Shown here piece after piece: positions 42,925 through 50,643 of a DNA stretch of 64,000 nt (its first letter is position 1; each line of letters opens with the position of its first letter). The DNA is taken from assembly GCF_029601685.1 (NCBI RefSeq), contig NZ_JARRIR010000014.1, forward strand, positions 1-64,000, read 5' to 3'. This DNA is from Metarhizobium sp017305935. Lineage in GTDB: Bacteria; Pseudomonadota; Alphaproteobacteria; Rhizobiales; Rhizobiaceae. The notes under the pieces are model-generated. The model was not told the origin of the DNA, did not search any database, and worked only from the letters and a program-made list of their open reading frames with translations. The position numbers and the translations under genes are program-made.

Positions 42925-44331
42925 TCAGCGCCAGTTTTGCGCGCGCCGCAAGGCATCCTGGAAGCGGTGGCGGAGGTCCGGCGTGAAGGCTTGCGGTCGA
43001 AACAGCGTTGCCGGTTCGGTTTCAAGACTTAATGTTCGCCCAAGAGCCAGTGCAGCGAGCGAAGCAGCGCCGAAGGCGGTTCGCTCTGCAAAACCGTCGA
43101 CCCTGATCGTCTTGCCGAGGCAATTCGCCAGGAACTGCGCGAAATAGCGGTTGTTCGACAGGCCGCCGTCGATGGAAAGCGTGTCTCCTATCGGGCAGAT
43201 GTCTTCCATGGCCTCGATGACGTCGGCGGTCAGGAAAGCGATACCTTCCAGCAACGCCTGGCGCATGTCCGCCTTGCCCATATCCGGTTGCAGGCCGAGT
43301 AGGATGGGCGCGGCGCTCCTGTCCCAATGCGGGCAGCCGAGGCCGGAAAACAGCGGCGCAAACACCAGCCCGCGCGCGATGGCCGATCGGTCCGGCACGG
43401 CATCGAAATCCGCCAGTTTCTCGGCCAGCCCGGCCCGCAAGGCCCATTCCACCGCCGAGCCGGCATCCTGCACGCCGCCGTCGATGGCATGGACGGGGCC
43501 GTTCCCGAGGTTCCAGGCGAGCGTCGGCAATATCCCCTTGTCGAGGGCTCCGCGATGCAGCGTGCCGCCGGTGACGGCGAGCGCGAAGGCGCCGGTGCCG
43601 AAGGTGATTTTCGCATCGCCGTTTCCCCGCGCGCCATGGCCGTAAAGGGCGGCCTGCTGATCGACGATGGCGGCGGCGACCGGGACGCCGCCGACGGCGC
43701 CGAAACCGGCGATGTTGGTGCGTATCTCCGGCAGGCTTTCCGGCGGCACGCCGAACAGGGCGCAAAGCCGGCTATCCCATTGCCCGGTTTCGATATTCAT
43801 CAGCCCGGTGCGCGAGGCCGTGGCGCAATCGGTGGCGAAGGCGCCGGCGAGGCGGTCGAGGAAGTAGGCATCCGTGGTGCCCATCCGCAGCCGGCCCTTG
43901 GCCGCTGCCCGTTTCACCGCCTCGTTTTCCCGCAGCAGCCAGCCGAGCTTGGAGGCGGAGAAATAGGGGTCGAGCGGCAGGGCGGCGAGATCGCGGCTGA
44001 GCGCCGCCGCATCGGTCTGTGCCATCCGAGCGAGGTCTTCGGCGGTGCGCACATCTTGCCAGACGACGACCGGCGACAGCGGTTCGCCACTGCGGGCATC
44101 CCAGGCGAGGCAGCTCTCGCCTTGATTGTCGAGCGCGATGGCATCGACGTGGCCTGCGGCATCAACGAGCGCGGCGATATTGGCGAAAATTTCCGAGGCA
44201 TCCTGCTCCACCCGGCCGGGCTGCGGATGGCGGGTCCGGTGCCTGCGGGCGCCGACCGGCCTGTGCCGGCCGTCCTCGAACAGGATGGCGCGGGTGGAGG
44301 TCGTGCCCTGGTCGATGGCCAGAATGCGCAT
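42925..44331 (-). CDS. FGGY-family carbohydrate kinase (glycerol kinase-like)
   Basis: 468 residues, shorter than E. coli GlpK (about 500). The N-terminal phosphate motif is IDQGTTSTRAILFEDGR, followed by HPQPGRVEQDASEIF (glycerol-kinase style), ALDNQGESCLAWD, GTTDAYFLDRLAG, INFGTGAFAL-like ITFGTGAFALAVTGG, DGGVQDAGSAVEWAL and DGGLSNNRYFAQFLANCLG. Its start overlaps the stop of the FAD oxidoreductase gene by one base. Together with the two FAD proteins, this makes a kinase plus oxidoreductase set resembling glycerol use by GlpK and GlpAB, but several substrate-binding residues differ from GlpK and the substrate may be another triose, tetritol or polyol. Confidence 0.9.
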   Translation of the reverse strand: MRILAIDQGTTSTRAILFEDGRHRPVGARRHRTRHPQPGRVEQDASEIFANIAALVDAAGHVDAIALDNQGESCLAWDARSGEPLSPVVVWQDVRTAEDLARMAQTDAAALSRDLAALPLDPYFSASKLGWLLRENEAVKRAAAKGRLRMGTTDAYFLDRLAGAFATDCATASRTGLMNIETGQWDSRLCALFGVPPESLPEIRTNIAGFGAVGGVPVAAAIVDQQAALYGHGARGNGDAKITFGTGAFALAVTGGTLHRGALDKGILPTLAWNLGNGPVHAIDGGVQDAGSAVEWALRAGLAEKLADFDAVPDRSAIARGLVFAPLFSGLGCPHWDRSAAPILLGLQPDMGKADMRQALLEGIAFLTADVIEAMEDICPIGDTLSIDGGLSNNRYFAQFLANCLGKTIRVDGFAERTAFGAASLAALALGRTLSLETEPATLFRPQAFTPDLRHRFQDALRRAQNWR

Positions 44332-45599
44332 CAGCTTTTTCCTTTCCGCACGGAAACGACGAGCGGCGCATCGCCCGATATCGGCAGTTGCGCGCGGGGA
44401 ATGCGCACGCGCCGCTCCGGGCCGCTTGAAATGCGGGTGTTATACAGGCAGACGCCGGATTGCGTCACGGAGAGTTCGCCGGAAACCCAGTCGCTCAGGC
44501 GCAGGTCGAGATGCGAAAAGGCTTTCGGGCCGCTCCCCGTCAGTTTTTGCGGATAGACATATCCGATCCCCTCGCCCGCATGGACGGCGAGGGAGGCCGT
44601 TTGCGCCGCCGCGCCGGCAAGGTCGGCGGCGATGACCTCGGCGACGCGCCGGCCCTCGGCCCAGCACCAGCCGGCCGTTTCGACGCCGCGCAGGGCATTG
44701 CCGGCCGCATAGACGCCGGGCAGGCTGGTGCGGGCATGATCGTCGATCTCGGGGCCGCCGGTTCCGGCCGCGATCCGCCCGCCGGAAAGCCGCAGCAAGG
44801 CGGCTTCAGGCGTGAAACGACCGCTGAACAACACGCCGTCGCAGGCAATCTCGCGGACCGAGCCGTCGGTGAAATTGCGGATTTTGACGCCCTCCACCTG
44901 CGATGCGCCGATGATATCGGCGATCTCCGCGCCGCAATGGACGGGAATGCCCAGCAGCGGCGGCAGCCAGCGGAAAGGCCAGCGCGCGATGGGTTTCGGG
45001 CCGCTTTCGATCAGGGCGGCGACCGTGCCGCCGACGCCGCGCATGGTCAGGATCGCCGACATGGCGACCAGTTCCGTGCCGACGACGACCGGGTTCCTGA
45101 ACGGTCGCCGGTGCCGGAGATAGACCATGTCCTGCAAAGCGGCGGTGTTGATGATACCGCTCGGGCGACTTCCCGAGGCCAGCAGGCCGGCGCGGGTGGT
45201 TTCGCGCGCGCCGGTGGCGAGGAGCACGGCGCGCGCCCTGCAGCGATAGACGCCTTCGGGCGAGGCGATCAGCAGCGACGGCCCCGCCTCGACGGCGAGC
45301 ACGGAATGGCGCAGCCGGATCTGCGCGCCGGCGGCGAGCGCCGTTTCGGTCAGGCGGCGGCCATAGGCGCGACCGCCCATGATCCGGGAAAATTCCCGCA
45401 TGCCGAAGGGTGAATGGCCGCAATGGCGCGGCACGCCGCCGCTCTCCGTCTGGCGTTCGAGAAGCACGACGCGGCCGACGCCGAGCGCGGCCAGGCGGGC
45501 GGCGGCGGCCAGCCCCGTCGGCCCGCCGCCGACGATCAGCACATCGGCGGTTTCGGCCGGCGTCTCGACCACCGGCAGGAAGGCGGCCGGCGCGTTCAT
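44331..45599 (-). CDS. NAD(P)/FAD-dependent oxidoreductase (pyridine nucleotide-disulfide type)
   Basis: 422 residues. The FAD motif ADVLIVGGGPTGLAAAARLA is at the N-terminus, an internal segment LLATGARETTRAGLLASGSR is typical of class I/II flavoproteins, and ASLPGVYAAGNALRGVETAG is the C-terminal FAD motif. The chain resembles the alpha subunits of opine oxidase/HcnB-like enzymes and the partner seen next to GlpA-like proteins. Cysteine redox motifs are not evident. It overlaps the next upstream gene by four bases (ATGA) and would form a complex with the GlpA-like protein encoded there. Confidence 0.88.
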   Translation of the reverse strand: MNAPAAFLPVVETPAETADVLIVGGGPTGLAAAARLAALGVGRVVLLERQTESGGVPRHCGHSPFGMREFSRIMGGRAYGRRLTETALAAGAQIRLRHSVLAVEAGPSLLIASPEGVYRCRARAVLLATGARETTRAGLLASGSRPSGIINTAALQDMVYLRHRRPFRNPVVVGTELVAMSAILTMRGVGGTVAALIESGPKPIARWPFRWLPPLLGIPVHCGAEIADIIGASQVEGVKIRNFTDGSVREIACDGVLFSGRFTPEAALLRLSGGRIAAGTGGPEIDDHARTSLPGVYAAGNALRGVETAGWCWAEGRRVAEVIAADLAGAAAQTASLAVHAGEGIGYVYPQKLTGSGPKAFSHLDLRLSDWVSGELSVTQSGVCLYNTRISSGPERRVRIPRAQLPISGDAPLVVSVRKGKS

Positions 45600-46960
45600 A
45601 GCGCCTCTCCCAATCCCGCCAGCCTGTCGCCGGCAAGCTCAGAAAGGCGGCCGAGGCAATTGAAGCCCTGACAGCGGCCCATGGCGCAGCGGGTGCGGCG
45701 CTTGAGGCCGGCGAGATCGCGCGGCGGCGGCGAGGAGGCCAGCGCGGCGGTGACTTCCCGGTCGGTCACCATTTCGCAATGGCAGAGGATTTCGCCATAG
45801 CCGGGCGTCGACCAGTCGCGCGGCAGATGCTCGGCGAGGTTCGGCATCACCGGCGGTTTCGGCGCATCCTGCGGCACGCTGTCTTCGCCGAGGATCAGAC
45901 GGGCGACCAGTTGCGCCAGCCCCAGCGACGCGGTCATGCCGGTCGAGCGGATGCCGCCGACCGTCAGCCAGTTACGGTCCGGTTCGTGGCGGATGCGGTA
46001 TTCCTTCCTTTCGGTCGCGGGGCGCAGGCCGGCATAGACGGCGGTGACCGGAATATCCTTCAGCCCCGGCAGCATGGCTTCGGCGCGGGCCAGCAGCTTT
46101 TGCAACTCCGCCCGCTCGACGGTCGGGCGGTCGCGATCCTGTTGCTCCTCGGCGGTCGGGCCGATGATGACATTGCCGAAGGCTGTGCGGCAGAGGACGA
46201 CGCCCTTGGTGGTTTCCGAGGGCACAGGCAGGATGATGGCGTCAACCAGCCGGCTGGCCGCCTTGTCGTAGACGGCGAACTGGCCCCTGCGTGGCCGGAT
46301 TTCGAAGCTGGCATCGCCCAGCAGCCGCTGTTCGATGAGATCGCCGCCGAGGCCGGCGCAATTGACGATATGACGGGCCGTCCAGCGGGCCTTCACGGTT
46401 TCGACGGTCCAGCGCGCGCCATCGAAAGCGCCGCGCAGCACCTCGTCCTTGAAGGAAAAGACGGCGCCGGCGGCAATGGCCTGGCGGGCATAACCGAGGA
46501 AAGGCGACCAGGGATCGATGACATATTCGCCAGGCACCAGCAGCGCGCCCAGCGCGGACGGGTCGAGGTTCGGCTCGCGCCGGCGCACATCGCCCGCATC
46601 CAGCAGCACCACATCGGCGACGCCGTTGCGGCGGGCGATTTCGGCAAGCTGCGGCAGGCGCAAAAACTCGGCCTCGTTCCAGGCGACGACCATGGCTCCG
46701 GTTTCGAGCAGCGGCAGGTTGAAATCGGCGCGGAGGCCAAGATATTCGCGGTAGCCGACCTGCATGCAGTCCAGTTCCAGACTACCCTCCGGCGCATCGA
46801 AGCCGGTGTGGAGGATGGCGCTGTTGGCCTTGCTGGCGCCGGAAAGGATATCCGTGCCCTTTTCCAGAACCAGCACCCGGCATCCTGCCAGCGCCAGCCG
46901 CCGCGCGGCGGCGCAGCCGACGGCGCCGGCGCCGATGATGGCTATGTCGAAAATATCCAT
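45596..46960 (-). CDS. FAD-dependent oxidoreductase with C-terminal BFD-like [2Fe-2S] domain (GlpA-like)
   Basis: 454 residues. A DAO/GlpD-type FAD domain (residues ~1-370) starts DIAIIGAGAVGCAAARRLAL and includes SGASKANSAILHTGFDAPEG and VGGIRSTGMTASLGLAQLVA. A BFD-like iron-sulfur region follows, with four cysteines in EILCHCEMVTDREV and RRTRCAMGRCQGFNC. This is the architecture of GlpA, the catalytic subunit of anaerobic glycerol-3-phosphate dehydrogenase, without a separate GlpC here. It probably oxidises the phosphorylated product of the FGGY kinase or a free polyol. First gene of the operon, divergent from deoR. Confidence 0.9.
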   Translation of the reverse strand: MDIFDIAIIGAGAVGCAAARRLALAGCRVLVLEKGTDILSGASKANSAILHTGFDAPEGSLELDCMQVGYREYLGLRADFNLPLLETGAMVVAWNEAEFLRLPQLAEIARRNGVADVVLLDAGDVRRREPNLDPSALGALLVPGEYVIDPWSPFLGYARQAIAAGAVFSFKDEVLRGAFDGARWTVETVKARWTARHIVNCAGLGGDLIEQRLLGDASFEIRPRRGQFAVYDKAASRLVDAIILPVPSETTKGVVLCRTAFGNVIIGPTAEEQQDRDRPTVERAELQKLLARAEAMLPGLKDIPVTAVYAGLRPATERKEYRIRHEPDRNWLTVGGIRSTGMTASLGLAQLVARLILGEDSVPQDAPKPPVMPNLAEHLPRDWSTPGYGEILCHCEMVTDREVTAALASSPPPRDLAGLKRRTRCAMGRCQGFNCLGRLSELAGDRLAGLGEAL

Positions 46961-47023
46961 GGACCCTGCCCGTCTGGCTGGAACTCAGCGCCCGATGACG
47001 CTATTCATGGGCATACACTAGCC

Positions 47024-47062
47024 AAGATTGCCCGTTCGGTCAATCTTAAAGACTGATCGGTC
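47024..47062. promoter_or_regulatory. DeoR-type operator pair, left
   Basis: 47024-47047 is a 24-base palindrome with one mismatched pair, whose core reads ATTGCCCGTTCGGTCAAT. A second, weaker copy GACTGATCGGTC lies at 47051-47062. Both match the sites at 47848-47881 read on the other strand. They sit between the FAD-kinase operon and deoR, so binding would affect both. Confidence 0.68.
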
Positions 47063-47067
47063 ACGAC

Positions 47068-47838
47068 ATGACACCGGAAGCCAGACGCGACGGCATCGTC
47101 GAAATCGTCAATCGCGACGGCAAGGCAAGCGTGGAGGCGCTGGCCGAAACCCTCGAGGCGTCGCGCGAAACCATCCGCCGCGACCTGAGCGAGCTGGATC
47201 GCCAGGGGCTGCTGCGCAAGGTGCATGGCGGCGCGACGGCGGCGGAGCCCTCCGGCTTCGAGAAGGCGGAGGGGGCGCTTGCCGCCCGCATGACCCAGAA
47301 CCTCACCCGAAAACGCGCCATCGCCCGCAAGGCCGCAGGCCTGTTGAAACCGGGCGACAGCCTGTTCATCGACACCGGCTCGACGACGCTGATCTTTGCC
47401 GAGGAATTGCCGCAGATCGCCGGGCTGACCGTCATTACCAACTCCGCCGCCATCGCCGCATTGGCGATAAAGGCCGAGGATTCGCGGGTTTTCCTGATCG
47501 GCGGCGAATATCGGCGCGGCGGACAGGAAAGCGTCGGCGACATGGCGGTGCGGCAGATCGGCGAGTTTCGCGCCGCTTACGCCTTCCTCACCGTCGCCGC
47601 CTATGGCGCCGGCGGTTTCATGGATCACGACCTGCAGCAGGCGCAGGTGGCGCGCGCCATGGCGCGACAGGCGGCGCAGCCGGTGGTGCTGGCCGATTCC
47701 AGCAAGATGGCCCGGCTCGGCGTCTTCGAGGTCGTGCCCGCAGCCGCGCCCGTCTCGCTGGTCACCGATACGATCTCGCCGGCGCTCGCCGCCGATCTGG
47801 CCGAGCGCGGCGTCACGGTGCTGCTGGCTGGCGCATAA
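47068..47838 (+). CDS. DeoR-family regulator (GlpR-like)
   Basis: 256 residues. The N-terminal helix-turn-helix reads ARRDGIVEIVNRDGKASVEA and LEASRETIRRDLSELDRQGL; LRKVHGGATA is the family hinge. The sensor domain has FIDTGSTTLIFAEELPQ, TVITNSAAIAALAIKAEDS, FLIGGEYRRGGQESVGDMA and LADSSKMARLGVFEV, as expected for a sugar-phosphate sensor. It is divergent from the FGGY-kinase operon, whose phosphorylated product is the logical effector. Matching operator pairs flank the gene on both sides, so it should also control the tandem SnoaL gene at 47923. Confidence 0.93.
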   Translation: MTPEARRDGIVEIVNRDGKASVEALAETLEASRETIRRDLSELDRQGLLRKVHGGATAAEPSGFEKAEGALAARMTQNLTRKRAIARKAAGLLKPGDSLFIDTGSTTLIFAEELPQIAGLTVITNSAAIAALAIKAEDSRVFLIGGEYRRGGQESVGDMAVRQIGEFRAAYAFLTVAAYGAGGFMDHDLQQAQVARAMARQAAQPVVLADSSKMARLGVFEVVPAAAPVSLVTDTISPALAADLAERGVTVLLAGA

Positions 47839-47847
47839 ATATTTCAC

Positions 47848-47881
47848 GACCGAACAGTCATAAGTATTGACCGAACGGTCA
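47848..47881. promoter_or_regulatory. DeoR-type operator pair, right
   Basis: GACCGAACAGTC (47848-47859) and TGACCGAACGGTCA (47868-47881, a perfect inverted repeat around AA) stand between deoR and the tandem SnoaL gene. The same pair, in mirror orientation, precedes deoR. Confidence 0.68.
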
Positions 47882-47893
47882 TTTGCTGCCAAT

Positions 47894-47909
47894 CTGCATA
47901 CGACTGCAA
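47894..47909. promoter_or_regulatory. LacI-type operator, degenerate copy (site 1)
   Basis: CTGCATACGACTGCAA agrees with TTGCATACGTATGCAA at 13 of 16 positions. It lies directly before the ribosome site of the tandem SnoaL gene and 12 bases after the DeoR-type pair, so this promoter may answer to both regulators. Confidence 0.55.
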
Positions 47910-47922
47910 ATTGGAGGACAGG

Positions 47923-49119
47923 ATGAGCGAACAGGAAGGCAAGCGCCCGGCCAAGGCAAACGAGGCCCAGCCGGCAGCACGGCCGGCGTCCGAAGCGCGA
48001 CAGGGTCGCGCAAAATTCCGCGCGCTGGAAGCCCGCCATATGCCGCGCGACTTTTCGATTTCGCTGGATGCCTATCGGCGCGGCGGCACCGATGCCTTTC
48101 TCGGCAAGACGCCGGCCCATGCCGCGCGCCAGCCGATGCGCGGCTTCGAGCCGCAATACGCCAATATCGTCGACTACATCATCCGTATCACTCACCAGAT
48201 CTGGGAGGAGAAGGATATTGGCTATATCTACGACACCTACAGCCATGACTGCATGGTCTGGGGCGAGCTTGGCCTTGCTGCCGGCCGCGATCTGGTGGTC
48301 CAGCATGTCATCGAGCAGAGCAACGCCTTCCCGGACATGCGCATCCTCGCCGACGAGGTGATCTGGGCCGGCGACGACGAGGTCGGTTTCCACACCTCGC
48401 ATCGTTCGCAGATCATCGGCACCAATACCGGCTACAGCACCCACGGCGCGCCGACCGGCAAGCGCATCCAGTTCCTGTGCATGGCCAATTGCGTGACGCG
48501 CGACAACGAGATCTTTTACGAGCATGTGGCCTACGACACCTGCTTCCTCGTCAAGCAGCTCGGCTTTGATCCGCTGGAGACGGCGCGCCGCGCCGGCGAG
48601 GCGCTCGGCGACAATGTGCTGCCGGCCGATTTCCTCAGCAGCGAGCCCGGCCGCACCATCGGCCAGTCCAAGCCCGAACAGGTGCCGATCCCCGACCGCA
48701 TCGGCGACAATCCGGAGGAATTCGTGCGCGCCGCGGCGCAGACCATCTGGAACCGGCGCAACTTCGCCGCCGTCGACAAGGTCTATCATCCCGGCATCGT
48801 CTCCGAAGTCACCGGCGGCCGGGTCTTCCATGGCACCGGCCAGCTTCGCTCCTTCATGCTCTCGCTGATGGCGATGTTCCCCGATGCGCTCTATTCGGTC
48901 GACGACCTTTACTGGATGGGCAATGCCGAGGAAGGCTTCCTCGTCGCCCAGCGCTGGTCGATGCTCGGCTCGCATCGCGGCCATGGCCGTTACGGCGCCC
49001 CGACCGGGCGGGAAGTCAGCCTGTGGGGCATCACCCATTGGGTGATCGAGAACGGCCGCGTCACCAAGGAATGGACCACCTTCAACGAGTTCGGCGCGCT
49101 GACGCAGATCCTGCGTTAA
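47923..49119 (+). CDS. Tandem SnoaL/NTF2-like domain protein, copy 1
   Basis: 398 residues holding two NTF2-like (SnoaL polyketide-cyclase-like) domains, about residues 75-220 and 265-395. Domain 1 has YIIRITHQIWEEKDIGYIYD, TYSHDCMVWGELGLAAGRD and HTSHRSQIIGTNTGYSTHGA. Domain 2 has AAQTIWNRRNFAAVDKVYHP, RSFMLSLMAMFPDALYSVDD and GAPTGREVSLWGITHWVIENG. The first 45 residues are charged and probably disordered. ATG 47923 follows GGAGG. SnoaL-like proteins can be cyclases, isomerases or dehydratases; catalytic His/Asp candidates are visible but the reaction is unknown. A second copy lies at the other end of the LacI regulon (62789-63943). Confidence 0.88.
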   Translation: MSEQEGKRPAKANEAQPAARPASEARQGRAKFRALEARHMPRDFSISLDAYRRGGTDAFLGKTPAHAARQPMRGFEPQYANIVDYIIRITHQIWEEKDIGYIYDTYSHDCMVWGELGLAAGRDLVVQHVIEQSNAFPDMRILADEVIWAGDDEVGFHTSHRSQIIGTNTGYSTHGAPTGKRIQFLCMANCVTRDNEIFYEHVAYDTCFLVKQLGFDPLETARRAGEALGDNVLPADFLSSEPGRTIGQSKPEQVPIPDRIGDNPEEFVRAAAQTIWNRRNFAAVDKVYHPGIVSEVTGGRVFHGTGQLRSFMLSLMAMFPDALYSVDDLYWMGNAEEGFLVAQRWSMLGSHRGHGRYGAPTGREVSLWGITHWVIENGRVTKEWTTFNEFGALTQILR

Positions 49120-49128
49120 GCCTTTCGC

Positions 49129-49160
49129 ATCGGCGCGGGGTCTCTCGCGCCGATTCTTTT
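49129..49160 (+). terminator. Rho-independent terminator after the tandem SnoaL gene
   Basis: ATCGGCGCG and CGCGCCGAT form a perfect 9-bp stem with an 8-base loop, followed by TCTTTT, 10 bases after the stop codon. Confidence 0.85.
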
Positions 49161-49169
49161 GCGTAGCTA

Positions 49170-49185
49170 TTGCATACGTATGCAA
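49170..49185. promoter_or_regulatory. LacI-type operator, perfect palindrome (site 2)
   Basis: TTGCATACGTATGCAA is a perfect 16-bp palindrome with the central CG usual for LacI-family sites. It precedes the importer operon that contains the lacI gene itself, giving autoregulation. Confidence 0.8.
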
Positions 49186-49272
49186 ATTGTCATAACGTAA
49201 CTCTCAATCGTCCGAGGAAAGGCGATGAGCGAACGTGCAGCCTTCGCTGCCAAGAGAAAGAGAGAAGGGAAC

Positions 49273-50520
49273 ATGAAAAGATCGGGACTGCTTGCCACCA
49301 CCGCCCTCCTGCTCGCCGCGGGCATCTTCTCCGCCGCCCCGGCAAAAGCCGATTGCGGCATCGAGAAGGGGTCGGTGCGCATCCTATCCAACGATTTCGA
49401 GGCGCTGCGGCTCATCGCCTCCGAGGCCGAGAAATGTTCGTCCGCGACGGTCAAGGTCAGCAAGAACCAGACCACCGAGCACAAGAACCTGCAGGTGCCG
49501 GCGCTGAAGGTCAATCCGGCCCAGTATACGGTCGCGGTCATCGCCAACAATTCCATCGTGCCCCTGCTCAATGACGGCCTGGTGCGCCCGCTCGACGATC
49601 TCGTCGCCAAGTATGGTGCCGACCTGCAGCCGAACCAGCTCATCAAGATCGACGGCAAGGTGATGGCGATCGCCTTCATGGGCAATTCGCAGCATCTCTT
49701 CTTCCGCAAGGACATTCTCGAAAAGGCCGGCGTCCAGCCGCCGAAATCCTATGAGGATATCCTCGCCGCCGCCAAGGCGATCAAGGAGAAGGGCCTGATG
49801 GAGCATCCGCTGGCCGCCTCCGACAAGGCCGGCTGGGATCTCGCCGCCGAATTCGTCAACATGTATCTCGGCTATGGCGGAGAGCTGTTCAAGGCCGGCT
49901 CGGCCGAGCCGGCGATCAACAACGAAAAGGGTCTCGCCACCCTGAAGATGATGAAGGATCTGACCGCCTATATGGGGCCGGATTACATGACCTATTCGGC
50001 CGACGACATCATCAAGACCTACGTCGCCGGCAAGACCGCGATGATGAACGGCTGGGGCTCACTGGCCGGCAGCGTCATCGACAAAACCAAGGCCCCGGCC
50101 GAGATCGCAGAGAATACCGTGCTGGCGGCGGCGCCCACGGTGGGCGGCGGCTCGGTCCCGGCGGCGGCGCTGTGGTGGGATGGCTTTGCCATCGCCAAGA
50201 ATATCTCGGACGAGGATGCCGAAGCCTCCTTCCGCGCCATGGTCCATGCCGTGCGTCCCGAAGTCGCCGACAAGAATCCGGATATCGCCACCTGGCTGAC
50301 GAAGGACTTCAAGCCGAGCGCCGGCGCGGTCGGCGTGCTGGCCACCGCAAACGGCGGCGCGCAGCCCTATCCGATGCTGCCTTATATGGGCCTGCTGCAC
50401 ACCGCGCTCGGTTCCGAGCTTGCCGACTTCATGCAAGGGCGCGAAAGCGCCGAGGATGCGTTGCGCGATACGGAAGCGGCCTATACGGCTGCGGCCCGCG
50501 AAGGCGGCTACCTGAAGTAA
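49273..50520 (+). CDS. Periplasmic solute-binding protein, family 1 (carbohydrate type)
   Basis: 415 residues with a Sec signal (MKRSGLLATTALLLAAGIFS, then AAPAKA). ATG 49273 was preferred over 49225 because the signal peptide begins there and GAAGGGA precedes it. The mature chain begins DCGIEKGSVRILSNDFEALR and has LVRPLDDLVAKYGADLQPNQ, HLFFRKDILEKAGVQPPKSY, TYVAGKTAMMNGWGSLAGSV and ALWWDGFAIAKNISDEDAEA, which is the MalE/UgpB-type fold. A paired Cys (DCGIE and EKCSSA) may form a disulfide. First gene of the seven-gene LacI operon. The Trp/Asp-rich binding region fits sugars or polyols. Confidence 0.92.
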   Translation: MKRSGLLATTALLLAAGIFSAAPAKADCGIEKGSVRILSNDFEALRLIASEAEKCSSATVKVSKNQTTEHKNLQVPALKVNPAQYTVAVIANNSIVPLLNDGLVRPLDDLVAKYGADLQPNQLIKIDGKVMAIAFMGNSQHLFFRKDILEKAGVQPPKSYEDILAAAKAIKEKGLMEHPLAASDKAGWDLAAEFVNMYLGYGGELFKAGSAEPAINNEKGLATLKMMKDLTAYMGPDYMTYSADDIIKTYVAGKTAMMNGWGSLAGSVIDKTKAPAEIAENTVLAAAPTVGGGSVPAAALWWDGFAIAKNISDEDAEASFRAMVHAVRPEVADKNPDIATWLTKDFKPSAGAVGVLATANGGAQPYPMLPYMGLLHTALGSELADFMQGRESAEDALRDTEAAYTAAAREGGYLK

Positions 50521-50643
50521 GCCCGTCCGGGAAAACGGCCGGCGGCGGGCGCCATGTCCGCCGCCACGATTCAAAACGCGCAGACGGTCACGCTTTTCCA
50601 AGCGTTCGACACCGGCTGCCGCCACCGTCTTGCAGGAGGGCCT

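Noticed and set aside
44215..44331. Possible frameshift near the N-terminus of the FGGY kinase
   Set aside because: The Arg/His-rich stretch looked odd, but HPQPGRVEQDASEIF follows in frame and aligns with the glycerol kinase pattern without a gap.
49225..49272. Earlier start for the solute-binding protein (MSERAAF)
   Set aside because: It would put 16 charged residues before the signal peptide; the ATG at 49273 has its own ribosome site.
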